A stretch of 25,945 bases of DNA, from positions 1 to 25,945 of the IMG/VR virus record IMGVR_UViG_3300025121_000135; one strand, 5' to 3'. This document shows positions 5,697 through 12,757 of this stretch, piece after piece (the stretch's first letter is position 1; each line of letters starts with the position of its first letter). The translations under genes were made by a program, and so were the position numbers. The notes below the pieces were generated by a model. The model was given only the letters and a program-made list of their open reading frames with translations. It made no database searches and had not been told where the DNA came from. Source of the DNA: a virus.

Positions 5697-6724
5697 TGTA
5701 ACGACCTCAGTTGCGCCTGTACCTGATCAAGCGTGAACGCCCGCTTAGTAACCGGTTGACACCGCCGAGAAATCAGTCCGATCGACTGCACCATGAAACT
5801 CATGTGCACCAACGGATCATACGGCCGACGAGCGCAGAACAAGTGCGCCAGTTGGTACGGAGGCACAGACGCCGGATCATCATCGTGACCCGGAAACTCC
5901 AACACCGACGTTTCAACGCCGCTGGAACGGAGCATCGCGGCAATAGCGTATGCCTTACCAACGGCATCGCCATCCAGAGCAACGCAGACCTCACGGAACC
6001 CAGCGGCAGCGATCAGAGCCAATTGCCGATCAGTCACGTGCTTCCCGTAACCAGCGATTATTCGGTCCCCCAGCGCCTGGGACGCTATGACCGCAGAGAT
6101 TGGTCCCTCAACCAACACCGCAATATCCCGCCGCAACACACGCCGCAGTTGGTAGACCTGGTCCCGCCTGGACACGGGTGCGTTCCGATACTTGTTCCGG
6201 TGCCCGACGAAAGTCCGCCCGACCCAATACAGCGGAATACCGTGTTCATCCTCATCAACGAAGACTACGCGTCCACGGAGGTCGTATGCCTCATTTCGCG
6301 CACCCTCGAATATCCTGTACCGCCGAATTGACCAGTCGGAGATCCCACGGTCACGCAGATAGTTGTACCCGGCGGTCGTAAGCGGTTGCAGCGGCGGAAC
6401 GGGCAGCACCTTGGCTTCTTCCGCCTTCTCTTCTTCCTCTTCCAGCAGGCTGACCATGTCGTCCAAGCACCGGCACTCAGGGTGCGTGTACAGATACGCC
6501 AGCCCGAGCCGACGATACAGCCCTTCAATCGACCCCCCCTCTTCGCACCGATGACAGAACCAGCGGCCCTTCTTCGGATTGAGGTAGAGTGGCATTTTAT
6601 GCGTATGACTGTTCAGTACAGAGTTACAGAACGGACAAGCGAACCGGACCTCGCTGCCCGACGCCGAGTGAATCGGATCGCCAAGCACACGAACAAGAAC
6701 CGGATCAGTCCCGACCACTGGCAC
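5693..6724 (-). CDS. dnaG: DnaG-type DNA primase, 343 aa
   Basis: The start is GTG at 6724 (VPVVGTDPVLVRVLGD), sharing one base with the preceding TAG and served by GGGAGA. The N-terminus has a CHC2-like zinc finger with CPFC (30-33) and CHRC (57-60), used by primases to read template DNA. An acidic helix (EEEEEKAEEAK, near residues 94-104) links it to the catalytic core. The core has the toprim signatures VLVEGPISAV (near 205-215) and VALDGDAVGKA (near 248-258) with the expected acidic residues. It is shorter than bacterial DnaG and has no helicase domain, in keeping with a separate DnaB gene upstream. It would lay RNA primers for phage DNA synthesis. Confidence 0.9.
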   Translation of the reverse strand: MPVVGTDPVLVRVLGDPIHSASGSEVRFACPFCNSVLNSHTHKMPLYLNPKKGRWFCHRCEEGGSIEGLYRRLGLAYLYTHPECRCLDDMVSLLEEEEEKAEEAKVLPVPPLQPLTTAGYNYLRDRGISDWSIRRYRIFEGARNEAYDLRGRVVFVDEDEHGIPLYWVGRTFVGHRNKYRNAPVSRRDQVYQLRRVLRRDIAVLVEGPISAVIASQALGDRIIAGYGKHVTDRQLALIAAAGFREVCVALDGDAVGKAYAIAAMLRSSGVETSVLEFPGHDDDPASVPPYQLAHLFCARRPYDPLVHMSFMVQSIGLISRRCQPVTKRAFTLDQVQAQLRSLQ

Positions 6725-7011
6725 TATCTCCCGGCAGGTTTTTCAGCAGCCCCCTTGAGGCCGTCAGCGATGTAGCCGGACGCAAAATCGGGCACAGGCA
6801 TCACCAGTGCTGTACCGACCACTTCCAGCCGTGCCACGTCATACCAACGGCTGTCTTCCACCTTCCCCGACTTCTCTGCCTGCGGTGCCACAACGGCCTG
6901 AATACAGCCGTACAGGTCGAACGACACACAGGTAACAACGCCCTTGAACCCCGTCACCTTGTCTTGAACCCGCCGCCCCAACAGCCGCCGGACATGCTCC
7001 TCAATTTTCAT
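6724..7011 (-). CDS. conserved phage hypothetical protein, 95 aa
   Basis: The start is placed at ATG 7011 (MKIEEHVRRLLGRRVQDKVT) rather than an upstream ATG at 7044, because GGGGGTC precedes it and the overlap with the previous gene is then only 11 nt. Residues 15-45 read VQDKVTGFKGVVTCVSFDLY followed by GCIQAVV, a pattern I remember from many short phage proteins of unknown function. It then has SRWYDVARLEVV and a C-terminal AEKPAGR. The sequence suggests a small beta-barrel. It sits directly before the primase with overlapping codons. Confidence 0.8.
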   Translation of the reverse strand: MKIEEHVRRLLGRRVQDKVTGFKGVVTCVSFDLYGCIQAVVAPQAEKSGKVEDSRWYDVARLEVVGTALVMPVPDFASGYIADGLKGAAEKPAGR

Positions 7012-7267
7012 CTGAGACCCCCATTGTATAGTTAATCGCAGCATCCACGACTCTCTTGCACTGGTACTTGGAACGAATGTTCGCGCGAAAGAATCGCCAG
7101 ACTGAAGAGGCCGAGCGCCAGCCCTCGACCACAGCGGCGCGAATCGTCAGCGGCCCCACATCCAGTACGACGTCGATGTCAGCGTTGGCCGGAAGGTCCG
7201 ACAACGCCGCCTCACACACCATCCCGCTGTAGCAGACCACATCATACATCACCTCTGACTTCTCCAT
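7001..7267 (-). CDS. hypothetical protein, 88 aa
   Basis: The ATG at 7267 (MEKSEVMYDVVCYSGMVCEA) follows GGGAGGTAAG, an excellent Shine-Dalgarno that also contains the stop of the upstream gene. An ATG 13 codons earlier is not supported by a ribosome site. The product has an alternating strand pattern (DIDVVLDVGPLTIRAAVV) and a basic C-terminal helix (FFRANIRSKYQCKRVVDAAI). No motif is recognised. It overlaps the next gene by 11 nt. Confidence 0.7.
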   Translation of the reverse strand: MEKSEVMYDVVCYSGMVCEAALSDLPANADIDVVLDVGPLTIRAAVVEGWRSASSVWRFFRANIRSKYQCKRVVDAAINYTMGVSDEN

Positions 7268-7271
7268 GACC

Positions 7272-7682
7272 TTACCTCCCTGGGATCTTGATCTTGCCGC
7301 CGGCAAGCCGCACGAAGTTTTCCGCAGCTACGCGGACTGCCAGCGACAGGCTCCCGTACAGGTACAGGCTGTCGTTCAAGTACTCCTTCGGAACACGGGC
7401 ATCGACCACAACAGCAACCGCGTCATCGGGGTCAGTCCCCGTCCAGACCAGGATCTCGACGTCCGTCATTCGGAGCTTGGAAGCGATATGCTCTAGGTTC
7501 TCGGCCCACATGTTCCCACAACGGACATCACCGTCAGCGAAAGTGAAATAGTTGCCCCACGCAATCGGGCGCTCCCCCGAAACACCGACGGTGGAAACTT
7601 CACCGGCGACAGGGCGTACGCGCTTCCGTTCGACAAAACACGGGGGAACCGTGATTCCCGCCGCCTTCAAGATCTCATCCAT
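7272..7682 (-). CDS. hypothetical protein, 136 aa
   Basis: The start is placed at ATG 7682 (MDEILKAAGITVPPCFVERK), with GGGGGTG upstream. A GTG at 7697 would give five more residues but lies inside the same leader. The product has a central AWGNYFTFADGDVRCGNMWA, then TDVEILVWTGTDPDDAVAVV, and ends in a helix and a basic tail (KIKIPGR). No family is recognised. A TGGTATAAT element lies about 20 nt upstream and may drive this gene and those after it down to the primase. Confidence 0.7.
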   Translation of the reverse strand: MDEILKAAGITVPPCFVERKRVRPVAGEVSTVGVSGERPIAWGNYFTFADGDVRCGNMWAENLEHIASKLRMTDVEILVWTGTDPDDAVAVVVDARVPKEYLNDSLYLYGSLSLAVRVAAENFVRLAGGKIKIPGR

Positions 7683-7699
7683 AGCACACCCCCACACAC

Positions 7700-7708
7700 A
7701 TTATACCA
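7700..7708 (-). promoter_or_regulatory. extended -10 promoter candidate TGGTATAAT
   Basis: On the minus strand TGGTATAAT (7708-7700) is an exact TGnTATAAT extended -10, in the 30-nt space between the DnaB stop and the next start. No good -35 hexamer is seen 16-18 nt upstream, which extended -10 promoters can tolerate. The same TGGTATA core recurs near 10509 and 11418. Confidence 0.45.
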
Positions 7709-7712
7709 CGGA

Positions 7713-9071
7713 CTACGACACCGAGGCAGGGAGCGCCTGTACCGGCAACACTCCCGCAGGCGGAACAATGTACTCAGTCATGTACATGCGGAAGTAATCA
7801 ACATACATCGGGATCAGTTTGAACTTCCGTCCGCGGCGCACCTTATCAACCCACAAGCGCCCCATGCACTTGTCGTACTCCTCGCGCGTCTGATTGATCG
7901 ATACGACCCCATCAGCGATCTGGACTTTCTTGATCGACTCACCGATGCGGTCCATGCGCAACTCTTCATCGCCCTTTGAAGGACGCCAGCGCTGAACCTG
8001 CGACCCCGTCCACACCAGGCAATCAAAGTCTCGGGCAAGCTGCTGCAACTGAGAATAGACGCTCTTCCCCGCCTGATAGGAATTCTCGTTGTTCATCTCC
8101 GCCAACTCGTCGGCGTAGTCCACCACGACCAGCGCCGGCGCTACGCCATCAACGGCCCGCAGTTTAGCCAAGTGCGCCCGCAGCGTTTCGACTGTGGGCC
8201 GACCCGACGGGTAGTATTTAACCCGCAAGTAGAAGGGATTGAGGCCCCACGCTCCGTCGGCGAAGAATGCCCCGAGCGGGCCGTTCGGCTTCACGATCTC
8301 AAACGTCGGAATCCCCGTGAAACGGGAACCGAAGCGGAGCAACACATCCGACTCCTCTAAATCTCCGATCGTGTAGTACACCACCGGAAACCCCTGCTTT
8401 ATCGCCGCCGCTGCCATGTTCAGCATCCAGACGGACTTCCCCCCGCCAGACAGTCCAAGAACGACCCACACCTCACCGCGGCAAGGTCCACCAAACGCGC
8501 AATGGTCAAGCGACGGAATGGCGGTCGGTACCCGCCGACGGCGCTGGTTCTCCGACCGGATGATCTGCGCCAGCGCCGGAAGCTGCTGATGCACGTTTGT
8601 CCCGATTCGCGTCACATCAAACCCGGCGAGTGTCGCCTCAGTCATTATCTTGCGGCAGTCCTCCTCGTCGCCGTTATTCCGCAAGATATCGATGCACTTG
8701 TAGATCCCGTCCTTCATCGCCTGCCGTCGGCCGAACTTCACGACAGCTTCCTTCACATACTCCGAATCGCGGACCTCGGACTGATACATCGCCCGAATGG
8801 ACTGCATCAGTGCTTCCGTCTGCTCCGGGGCGTAGGCAGCGATCTGTGCGTACTGACGTACCTCTGTCAGCAACGTGGTCTGGTCCGGCATACTCCGCCG
8901 CTCGTCGTAATACTTCAGGAGCAGCATCGCAGCTACGGACAGGTCCGTCGTCTCGAAATATCCGGGTGAAAGTACGTCCCGAAATGACGGCACGAACATC
9001 GGGTCACGGAGCATCACCGTGACGATGCGCGCCTGAAAGCCTATGTCAAAAGTATAGCGGGGAGTTTCCAC
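7713..9071 (-). CDS. dnaB: DnaB-type replicative DNA helicase, 452 aa
   Basis: The start is GTG at 9071 (VETPRYTFDIGFQARIVTVM), with AAAGGA upstream, overlapping the SF2 helicase end by 31 nt. Residues 1-150 form the helical N-terminal domain of the family. The RecA-like core starts near 175 (RRRRVPTAIPSLDHCAFGG) and has Walker A GLSGGGKS (about 205-212) and Walker B LVVVDYADEL (about 312-321). A glutamine-bearing motif 3 (LVWTGSQVQR) and an arginine-rich end (VDKVRRGRKFKL) follow. Such helicases form hexameric rings that unwind the fork 5' to 3' and recruit primase, here encoded four genes downstream. Length is in the usual range. Confidence 0.92.
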   Translation of the reverse strand: METPRYTFDIGFQARIVTVMLRDPMFVPSFRDVLSPGYFETTDLSVAAMLLLKYYDERRSMPDQTTLLTEVRQYAQIAAYAPEQTEALMQSIRAMYQSEVRDSEYVKEAVVKFGRRQAMKDGIYKCIDILRNNGDEEDCRKIMTEATLAGFDVTRIGTNVHQQLPALAQIIRSENQRRRRVPTAIPSLDHCAFGGPCRGEVWVVLGLSGGGKSVWMLNMAAAAIKQGFPVVYYTIGDLEESDVLLRFGSRFTGIPTFEIVKPNGPLGAFFADGAWGLNPFYLRVKYYPSGRPTVETLRAHLAKLRAVDGVAPALVVVDYADELAEMNNENSYQAGKSVYSQLQQLARDFDCLVWTGSQVQRWRPSKGDEELRMDRIGESIKKVQIADGVVSINQTREEYDKCMGRLWVDKVRRGRKFKLIPMYVDYFRMYMTEYIVPPAGVLPVQALPASVS

Positions 9072-10489
9072 GGATCAGGTTCCTTTATCCAGTCCATCAC
9101 GGAACAAACGCGGATACGTTCCCGCCGATAAAGCTTCAAACGCCGCCGCGAATGGCGCTCGGTCGTCGGGTGCATCGCATCCCAGAAATCGAAGACGAGC
9201 AACGTATCTCCGACACCACGACTTCGCATCCCGCGGCCCATACGCTGATAGACCCGCCGCGGTTTCTTCCCCCCGCCGCACAGCATCACACCACCGAAAT
9301 CGGGAATATCAACTCCCTCGTCCAGAGCGGGCGACGCGATTACCACCACCTGATCACGCGACTGCACGTACTCACGCAACCGCTGCAAGTCCCACTCCTC
9401 CGGCTTCTCGCCGGGCTTGGTATAGACCTCGCGGTTCCCCGTCACAAAGATCGTGCCAGGGACATACCGCGAGATCAACTCCAGCAAAGGCAGCCCGTGA
9501 GCCTCCACATGCCCGACGAAGATCAGCAACTTGATCCCGCGGTCAACACACGTCCGGGCGATGTCGGCGGCAATGCCGTTGCGGACCCGGTTGCGCGTAA
9601 TACACGCTGAGTAAAGCCCGTCCCACGACCGATCTTCGGGAATCGGCTCAGACGACGACAGGACACCCGACATGATCACGAACGGCGTCGGCAAAATGCC
9701 GCGCTCGACCAGCACATGCAGCGGCACGTAAAGCAGTGGCATCCCAATCAGGCCGATCAAAGCGAGATCGCGGGGAGCATACTCGTCAAGGTCTTCAAAC
9801 AGCGTAGCAGACAGACCGAACCTGTAGGAAGCACCACACCTCTCCAACACCGCCACGTAACTCGACGCTGGAGAATGGTGAACCTCGTCGGCGATTACAA
9901 CATCGCATGACTGCAGCAACGACAGTATACTGTCGTCCTGATGCCGCAGCCCGTTGTTCAGCGTCTGAATCGTAGCGCACGTGACCGCATGCCCGAACTC
10001 CCTTGTGTCCCCCATCACCAGCCCGACATCGTCAATCCCGTACTTCCTGTACCTAGCAGCAGCCTGCTCCGTAATGAACAGTGACCCGGAGCAGAACAAA
10101 ATCTGTTTACCGTACCCGAGCAGGATCTTCGACGCAGCGACAGCAGACTCCGTCTTGCCGGAGCCAGTAGGCAGTTCAATCAGCCCACGCCCGCCAGACA
10201 GCAGCTTCTGCACAGCGAGACGCTGATAGTCTCGCAGTTCAACGCCGGGGAGCAAGCCGGTCAACCAGGCGTCAGAAACCTCAATCGGAACCGCCGTCGA
10301 TTCTTCTACGACCACGACATCGGGCATCAGCTTGCGCACAAGTGGGACCAGCCCAGAATACATCTCACCGTCGGGCGATATGAACGCAAAGTCGGGTTCG
10401 TTTTCCAGCTTCAGCTTCACCGCCAGGTCTTGAATCTCCCAGTAGTCGGCATCGACAATTGTCTTGACCGGACCAACTTGGAGCTTCAC
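9041..10489 (-). CDS. superfamily 2 DNA helicase, UvsW/DEAD-like, 482 aa
   Basis: The start is set at GTG 10489 (VKLQVGPVKTIVDADYWEIQ), 5 nt after GGGGGTG, and not at the far upstream ATG of the open frame, which would run through the palindrome and promoter region and overlap the P-loop gene. Motifs in order: Q-like LRDYQRLAVQKLL, Walker A ELPTGSGKT (about 105-113), motif II ADEVHH (about 198-203), motif III GLSATLF (about 222-228), a second RecA domain with LIFVGH, VVVIASPALDEGVD and motif VI VYQRMGRGMR (about 411-420). These show an ATP-dependent translocase of the UvsW/RecG-like recombination-repair or fork-remodelling class. The exact role cannot be read from sequence. Confidence 0.88.
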   Translation of the reverse strand: MKLQVGPVKTIVDADYWEIQDLAVKLKLENEPDFAFISPDGEMYSGLVPLVRKLMPDVVVVEESTAVPIEVSDAWLTGLLPGVELRDYQRLAVQKLLSGGRGLIELPTGSGKTESAVAASKILLGYGKQILFCSGSLFITEQAAARYRKYGIDDVGLVMGDTREFGHAVTCATIQTLNNGLRHQDDSILSLLQSCDVVIADEVHHSPASSYVAVLERCGASYRFGLSATLFEDLDEYAPRDLALIGLIGMPLLYVPLHVLVERGILPTPFVIMSGVLSSSEPIPEDRSWDGLYSACITRNRVRNGIAADIARTCVDRGIKLLIFVGHVEAHGLPLLELISRYVPGTIFVTGNREVYTKPGEKPEEWDLQRLREYVQSRDQVVVIASPALDEGVDIPDFGGVMLCGGGKKPRRVYQRMGRGMRSRGVGDTLLVFDFWDAMHPTTERHSRRRLKLYRRERIRVCSVMDWIKEPDPWKLPAILLT

Positions 10490-10508
10490 CGCCCACCCCC
10501 ACATCATG

Positions 10509-10517
10509 CCTATACCA
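10509..10517 (-). promoter_or_regulatory. TGGTATAGG element before SF2 helicase
   Basis: On the minus strand GTGGTATAGG lies about 20 nt upstream of the GTG start, between that start and the palindrome at 10568-10585. It resembles an extended -10 (TGn plus TATAnn) and matches the element near 11418 at TGGTATAG. No clear -35 is visible. Confidence 0.4.
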
Positions 10518-10567
10518 CGAAACACAACTCCGCTTCGCCGTGACAGCTTAGCGGTGCAAACGCAACG

Positions 10568-10585
10568 GTATGTCCGCGGACATAC
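10568..10585. repeat. perfect 18-bp palindrome
   Basis: GTATGTCCGCGGACATAC is a perfect inverted repeat with no spacer, located 5 bp after the stop of the small P-loop gene and about 50 bp upstream of the TGGTATAGG element. The absence of a following T-run on either strand argues against a simple terminator. An operator for a dimeric regulator is more likely, by inference. Confidence 0.85.
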
Positions 10586-10590
10586 GTGTA

Positions 10591-10887
10591 TCACCGCTTC
10601 GGGATTGTAGTAGAAACGTGAACAACCCGGTCTGCCGCCCGGAGGATCGAAGCCGGGACCGGAGCGCCCGCAGACAGCCGCCACTCGACGAACAAAGTCT
10701 GCTGCCGGGAATACCGTTCGATCGCCTCGCAGGCATACCGTTCGTAGTCGCCCTGCTCCGCAGCGCCCTCGTCGTCAGGCGAAATCACGAAAACCAGGGA
10801 AGCGGGCGACAAATGCATCCGCCGCTGCATCCCGTCGATGAACGCGCTCTTGCCGGCACCCGCCTCTCCTACCACGAGCCAAATCAT
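10591..10887 (-). CDS. small P-loop NTPase-like protein, 98 aa
   Basis: The ATG at 10887 (MIWLVVGEAGAGKSAFIDGM) follows GGGGGGGCGAA. The frame extends further upstream but that part would overlap the previous gene. Residues 7-14 are GEAGAGKS, a Walker A motif at the very N-terminus. Further along are FVISPDDEGAAEQG and LFVEWRLSAG (a possible Walker B strand with Glu), then AADRVVHVSTT. The length suits a minimal P-loop domain. Its position before the helicases suggests a DNA-metabolism role such as an ATPase accessory, but no substrate can be inferred. Confidence 0.75.
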   Translation of the reverse strand: MIWLVVGEAGAGKSAFIDGMQRRMHLSPASLVFVISPDDEGAAEQGDYERYACEAIERYSRQQTLFVEWRLSAGAPVPASILRAADRVVHVSTTIPKR

Positions 10888-10903
10888 TTCGCCCCCCCGA
10901 GCA

Positions 10904-11392
10904 TCATGGCCGTCGCCAGTCGAAGATCTCCCACGCCACACCATACGGCTGCTCAATCAGCGGTATGAGTACGACAGACACCGTCTGCTGCACCTTGTTT
11001 TCCCGCGGACACGCAAACCCGAACTCGCCGCGCTGCATGCCCGGCCACACCAAACGAAGCTGTTCCCTATCTGCATCCGTCATCATCGCCCGGAGCAGAT
11101 CGCCATACATGCGGTCTGCCCGCACAAGCCCCGACATGTAATCAGCGTAACTGGAGAGGGAAAACACGAGGATGTCTGTCTGCAGCACATGGAAGTTGCC
11201 GATCAACCGTCTACGGTAGCAAGGCCCGAGTTCCCGACGAGCAAGCGACGAAAACCGCCCGCGGACCAGCAAGCAGTCCGCGGGCCAGTGGTCGAACAAG
11301 GCAACCAACCCCGCCAGCCGGGAAGACGCGACGGCGACTTCGCTACGCTGCGTGACCCAAGCAAGCAACTGGTCGCGTAGCGTAGCGTTCAC
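10904..11392 (-). CDS. hypothetical protein, 162 aa
   Basis: The start is set at GTG 11392 (VNATLRDQLLAWVTQRSEVA), after GGGGGTGTCT. An ATG at 11452 would pass through the TGGTATA promoter candidate and overlap the upstream gene, so it is not used. The protein has a helical N-terminus, a basic centre (RGRFSSLARRELGPCYRRRL), an LQTDILVFSLSSYADYM segment and a C-terminal WPGMQRGEFGFACPREN. I see no catalytic motif. It appears to be the first gene of the replication run. Confidence 0.7.
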   Translation of the reverse strand: MNATLRDQLLAWVTQRSEVAVASSRLAGLVALFDHWPADCLLVRGRFSSLARRELGPCYRRRLIGNFHVLQTDILVFSLSSYADYMSGLVRADRMYGDLLRAMMTDADREQLRLVWPGMQRGEFGFACPRENKVQQTVSVVLIPLIEQPYGVAWEIFDWRRP

Positions 11393-11417
11393 GTACAGAC
11401 ACCCCCGTCTGCTAGTA

Positions 11418-11448
11418 TCTATACCACAAACCGGCGTTACACCGTCAA
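11418..11448 (-). promoter_or_regulatory. candidate promoter TTGACG with TGGTATAGA
   Basis: On the minus strand TTGACG (11448-11443) is followed after 19 nt by TATAGA (11423-11418), preceded by TGG in the extended -10 position. The 19-nt spacing is slightly long; counting GGTATA as the -10 gives 17 nt. It lies at the switch from the structural to the replication genes, a natural place for a new transcript to start. Confidence 0.45.
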
Positions 11449-11663
11449 CCACCCGCCTGTATGTGCCGCCCCGCTTGAAGTAGCAAATCAGCGAGAACAG
11501 GCAGATCTGCGGGCTTCAAGTTGGCCCCACGCCTGAACGAGCCATTGACTCGCCGGTAGATGACGACGTCCACGAAAGCCCGACCGCCGGCATCCGCGTT
11601 CCGATAGACGGCAACCAGGACCGAACCGTACTGAAACCTCGCCGTCTGACTGACTGCCAGCAT
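11445..11663 (-). CDS. short conserved protein, 72 aa
   Basis: The ATG at 11663 overlaps the preceding TGA by one base (TGATG), so it is probably coupled to the head gene. The product is MLAVSQTARFQYGSVLVAVY then RRVNGSFRRGANLKPADLPV and a C-terminal helix LADLLLQAGRHIQAGG. The pattern of two or three strands, then DLPVLADLL and a terminal helix, resembles a widespread short family found in phages and bacteria, of unknown role in my memory; it is reminiscent of PC4-like single-strand DNA binding proteins. That link is tentative. Confidence 0.6.
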   Translation of the reverse strand: MLAVSQTARFQYGSVLVAVYRNADAGGRAFVDVVIYRRVNGSFRRGANLKPADLPVLADLLLQAGRHIQAGG

Positions 11664-12757
11664 CAGCGGTTGAACGGAGACGGGGGCGTCCGACCGGGAA
11701 ACAACGGTTTACGCTGCGCACGCGGCTTCTTGGGCAGCAGTCGCTTTCCAATCTGACGCAAGCCCTTCTTAGCGGCGCGGCGAGCGATACCGACCCACGA
11801 CCTGTCGCTGTACTGAATACCAAGCAGGTCCGCCATCAACCGCACCAGCGCAGCACCGCCGGTCTTGCGCTCTATTTCTTCGTACTTGGCAGCAGACACG
11901 CGCTCTTGTTTCAGGTAACAATGACAATGCTCCCGACAGATCGTGTGCCCCGCCCGCGGGTACGTCGGGAGTGTTGCCTTTGTGTAGGGGCTGTGCTCTT
12001 GTATCTTGATACAATCGGGGCATGACTCAATGAATGTCCGCACCCAGTGGTAAATCATGTGCTCGACAGCCGCCTCTGGATCTTCCTCCGGTTCTTCCTC
12101 GGGTACCTCCTCCGGCTCCGGCTCTTCCTTCGGCTCTTCCGGGGGTAACTGCGGACCCTTGACCGGCGGCGCTTCCGGCTTCGGCGCTTCCTTCGGTTCT
12201 TCCTTGGACACCTTCGGTTCTTCCGGTGGAGGTAACTGCGGACCCTTGACCGGCGGCTCGACTTCCTTCTCCGGCTTACCGAACGTGCGGCGTACAACAT
12301 CGGTCGTCCGGCGCGCGACGTCCTTCACCCAGGACGCCGCCTTACTACCTGCCCGCTTCAGCGCCGAGCCTACACGCTCAATCGTCTTGCGGAACTCATA
12401 AAGCGTCCGCGAGTACCGGATCGCCTCTTCCAGCCATTCCCGATCCCGCGGCTCTGACAGGTCCAAAGCAACCGCAGTCCGGATAGCATCTTCAAGAAAA
12501 TCAGCGTCGATGGCTTCATCCAACGGCGCGCCATGCGTCAACCCACGGAGATACGCAGCACCAAGCGTATCGGCCGTTCTTTCAGCGAACAAAGCGGAGT
12601 CAGTTTCTTCATCCAGCCGAGCCAACGCCCCGACGTGCGCTTCGATTCGAGCAGACAGTACCGCTTCATCGAGAGATGGACCCGCGACGGAAGAGAAATC
12701 CTCAATCCGCTCCAACAGGTAATACAGACCCGGAAACCGCTGCCTGAACTCAGCCAT
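11663..12757 (-). CDS. head morphogenesis/minor head-like protein with Pro-Glu linker, 364 aa
   Basis: The ATG at 12757 overlaps the portal stop by 8 nt. Residues 1-150 are helical and acidic (LDEAVLSARIEAHVGALARL). About 160-235 is a low-complexity Pro/Glu/Lys stretch with repeated PPVKGPQLPP and EEPK. Residues about 235-285 carry CPDCIKIQEH, then GHTICREHCHCYL, a Cys/His cluster like that at the end of SPP1 gp7/Mu gpF-type head proteins. The C-terminus is very basic (KKPRAQRKPLFPGRTPPSPF), which suits DNA or scaffold contact. Position directly after the portal supports a minor head role in capsid assembly, but the helical N-terminus is not itself recognised. Confidence 0.65.
   Translation of the reverse strand: MAEFRQRFPGLYYLLERIEDFSSVAGPSLDEAVLSARIEAHVGALARLDEETDSALFAERTADTLGAAYLRGLTHGAPLDEAIDADFLEDAIRTAVALDLSEPRDREWLEEAIRYSRTLYEFRKTIERVGSALKRAGSKAASWVKDVARRTTDVVRRTFGKPEKEVEPPVKGPQLPPPEEPKVSKEEPKEAPKPEAPPVKGPQLPPEEPKEEPEPEEVPEEEPEEDPEAAVEHMIYHWVRTFIESCPDCIKIQEHSPYTKATLPTYPRAGHTICREHCHCYLKQERVSAAKYEEIERKTGGAALVRLMADLLGIQYSDRSWVGIARRAAKKGLRQIGKRLLPKKPRAQRKPLFPGRTPPSPFNR
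12144..12257. repeat. 27-bp direct repeat in the head-protein linker
   Basis: The same 27 bp occur at 12144-12170 and 12231-12257, 87 bp apart, inside the Pro/Glu-rich linker of the head-like gene. On the minus strand each copy encodes the PPVKGPQLPP element. The rest of the stretch between them is made of degenerate EEPK/EAP units. It is an expanding low-complexity region, not a mobile element. Confidence 0.9.

Noticed and set aside
12055-12300. Arg/Ser-rich minus-strand frame of 81 codons
   Set aside because: It is the +1 shadow of the Pro/Glu linker; its repeats are the same DNA repeat read in another frame.
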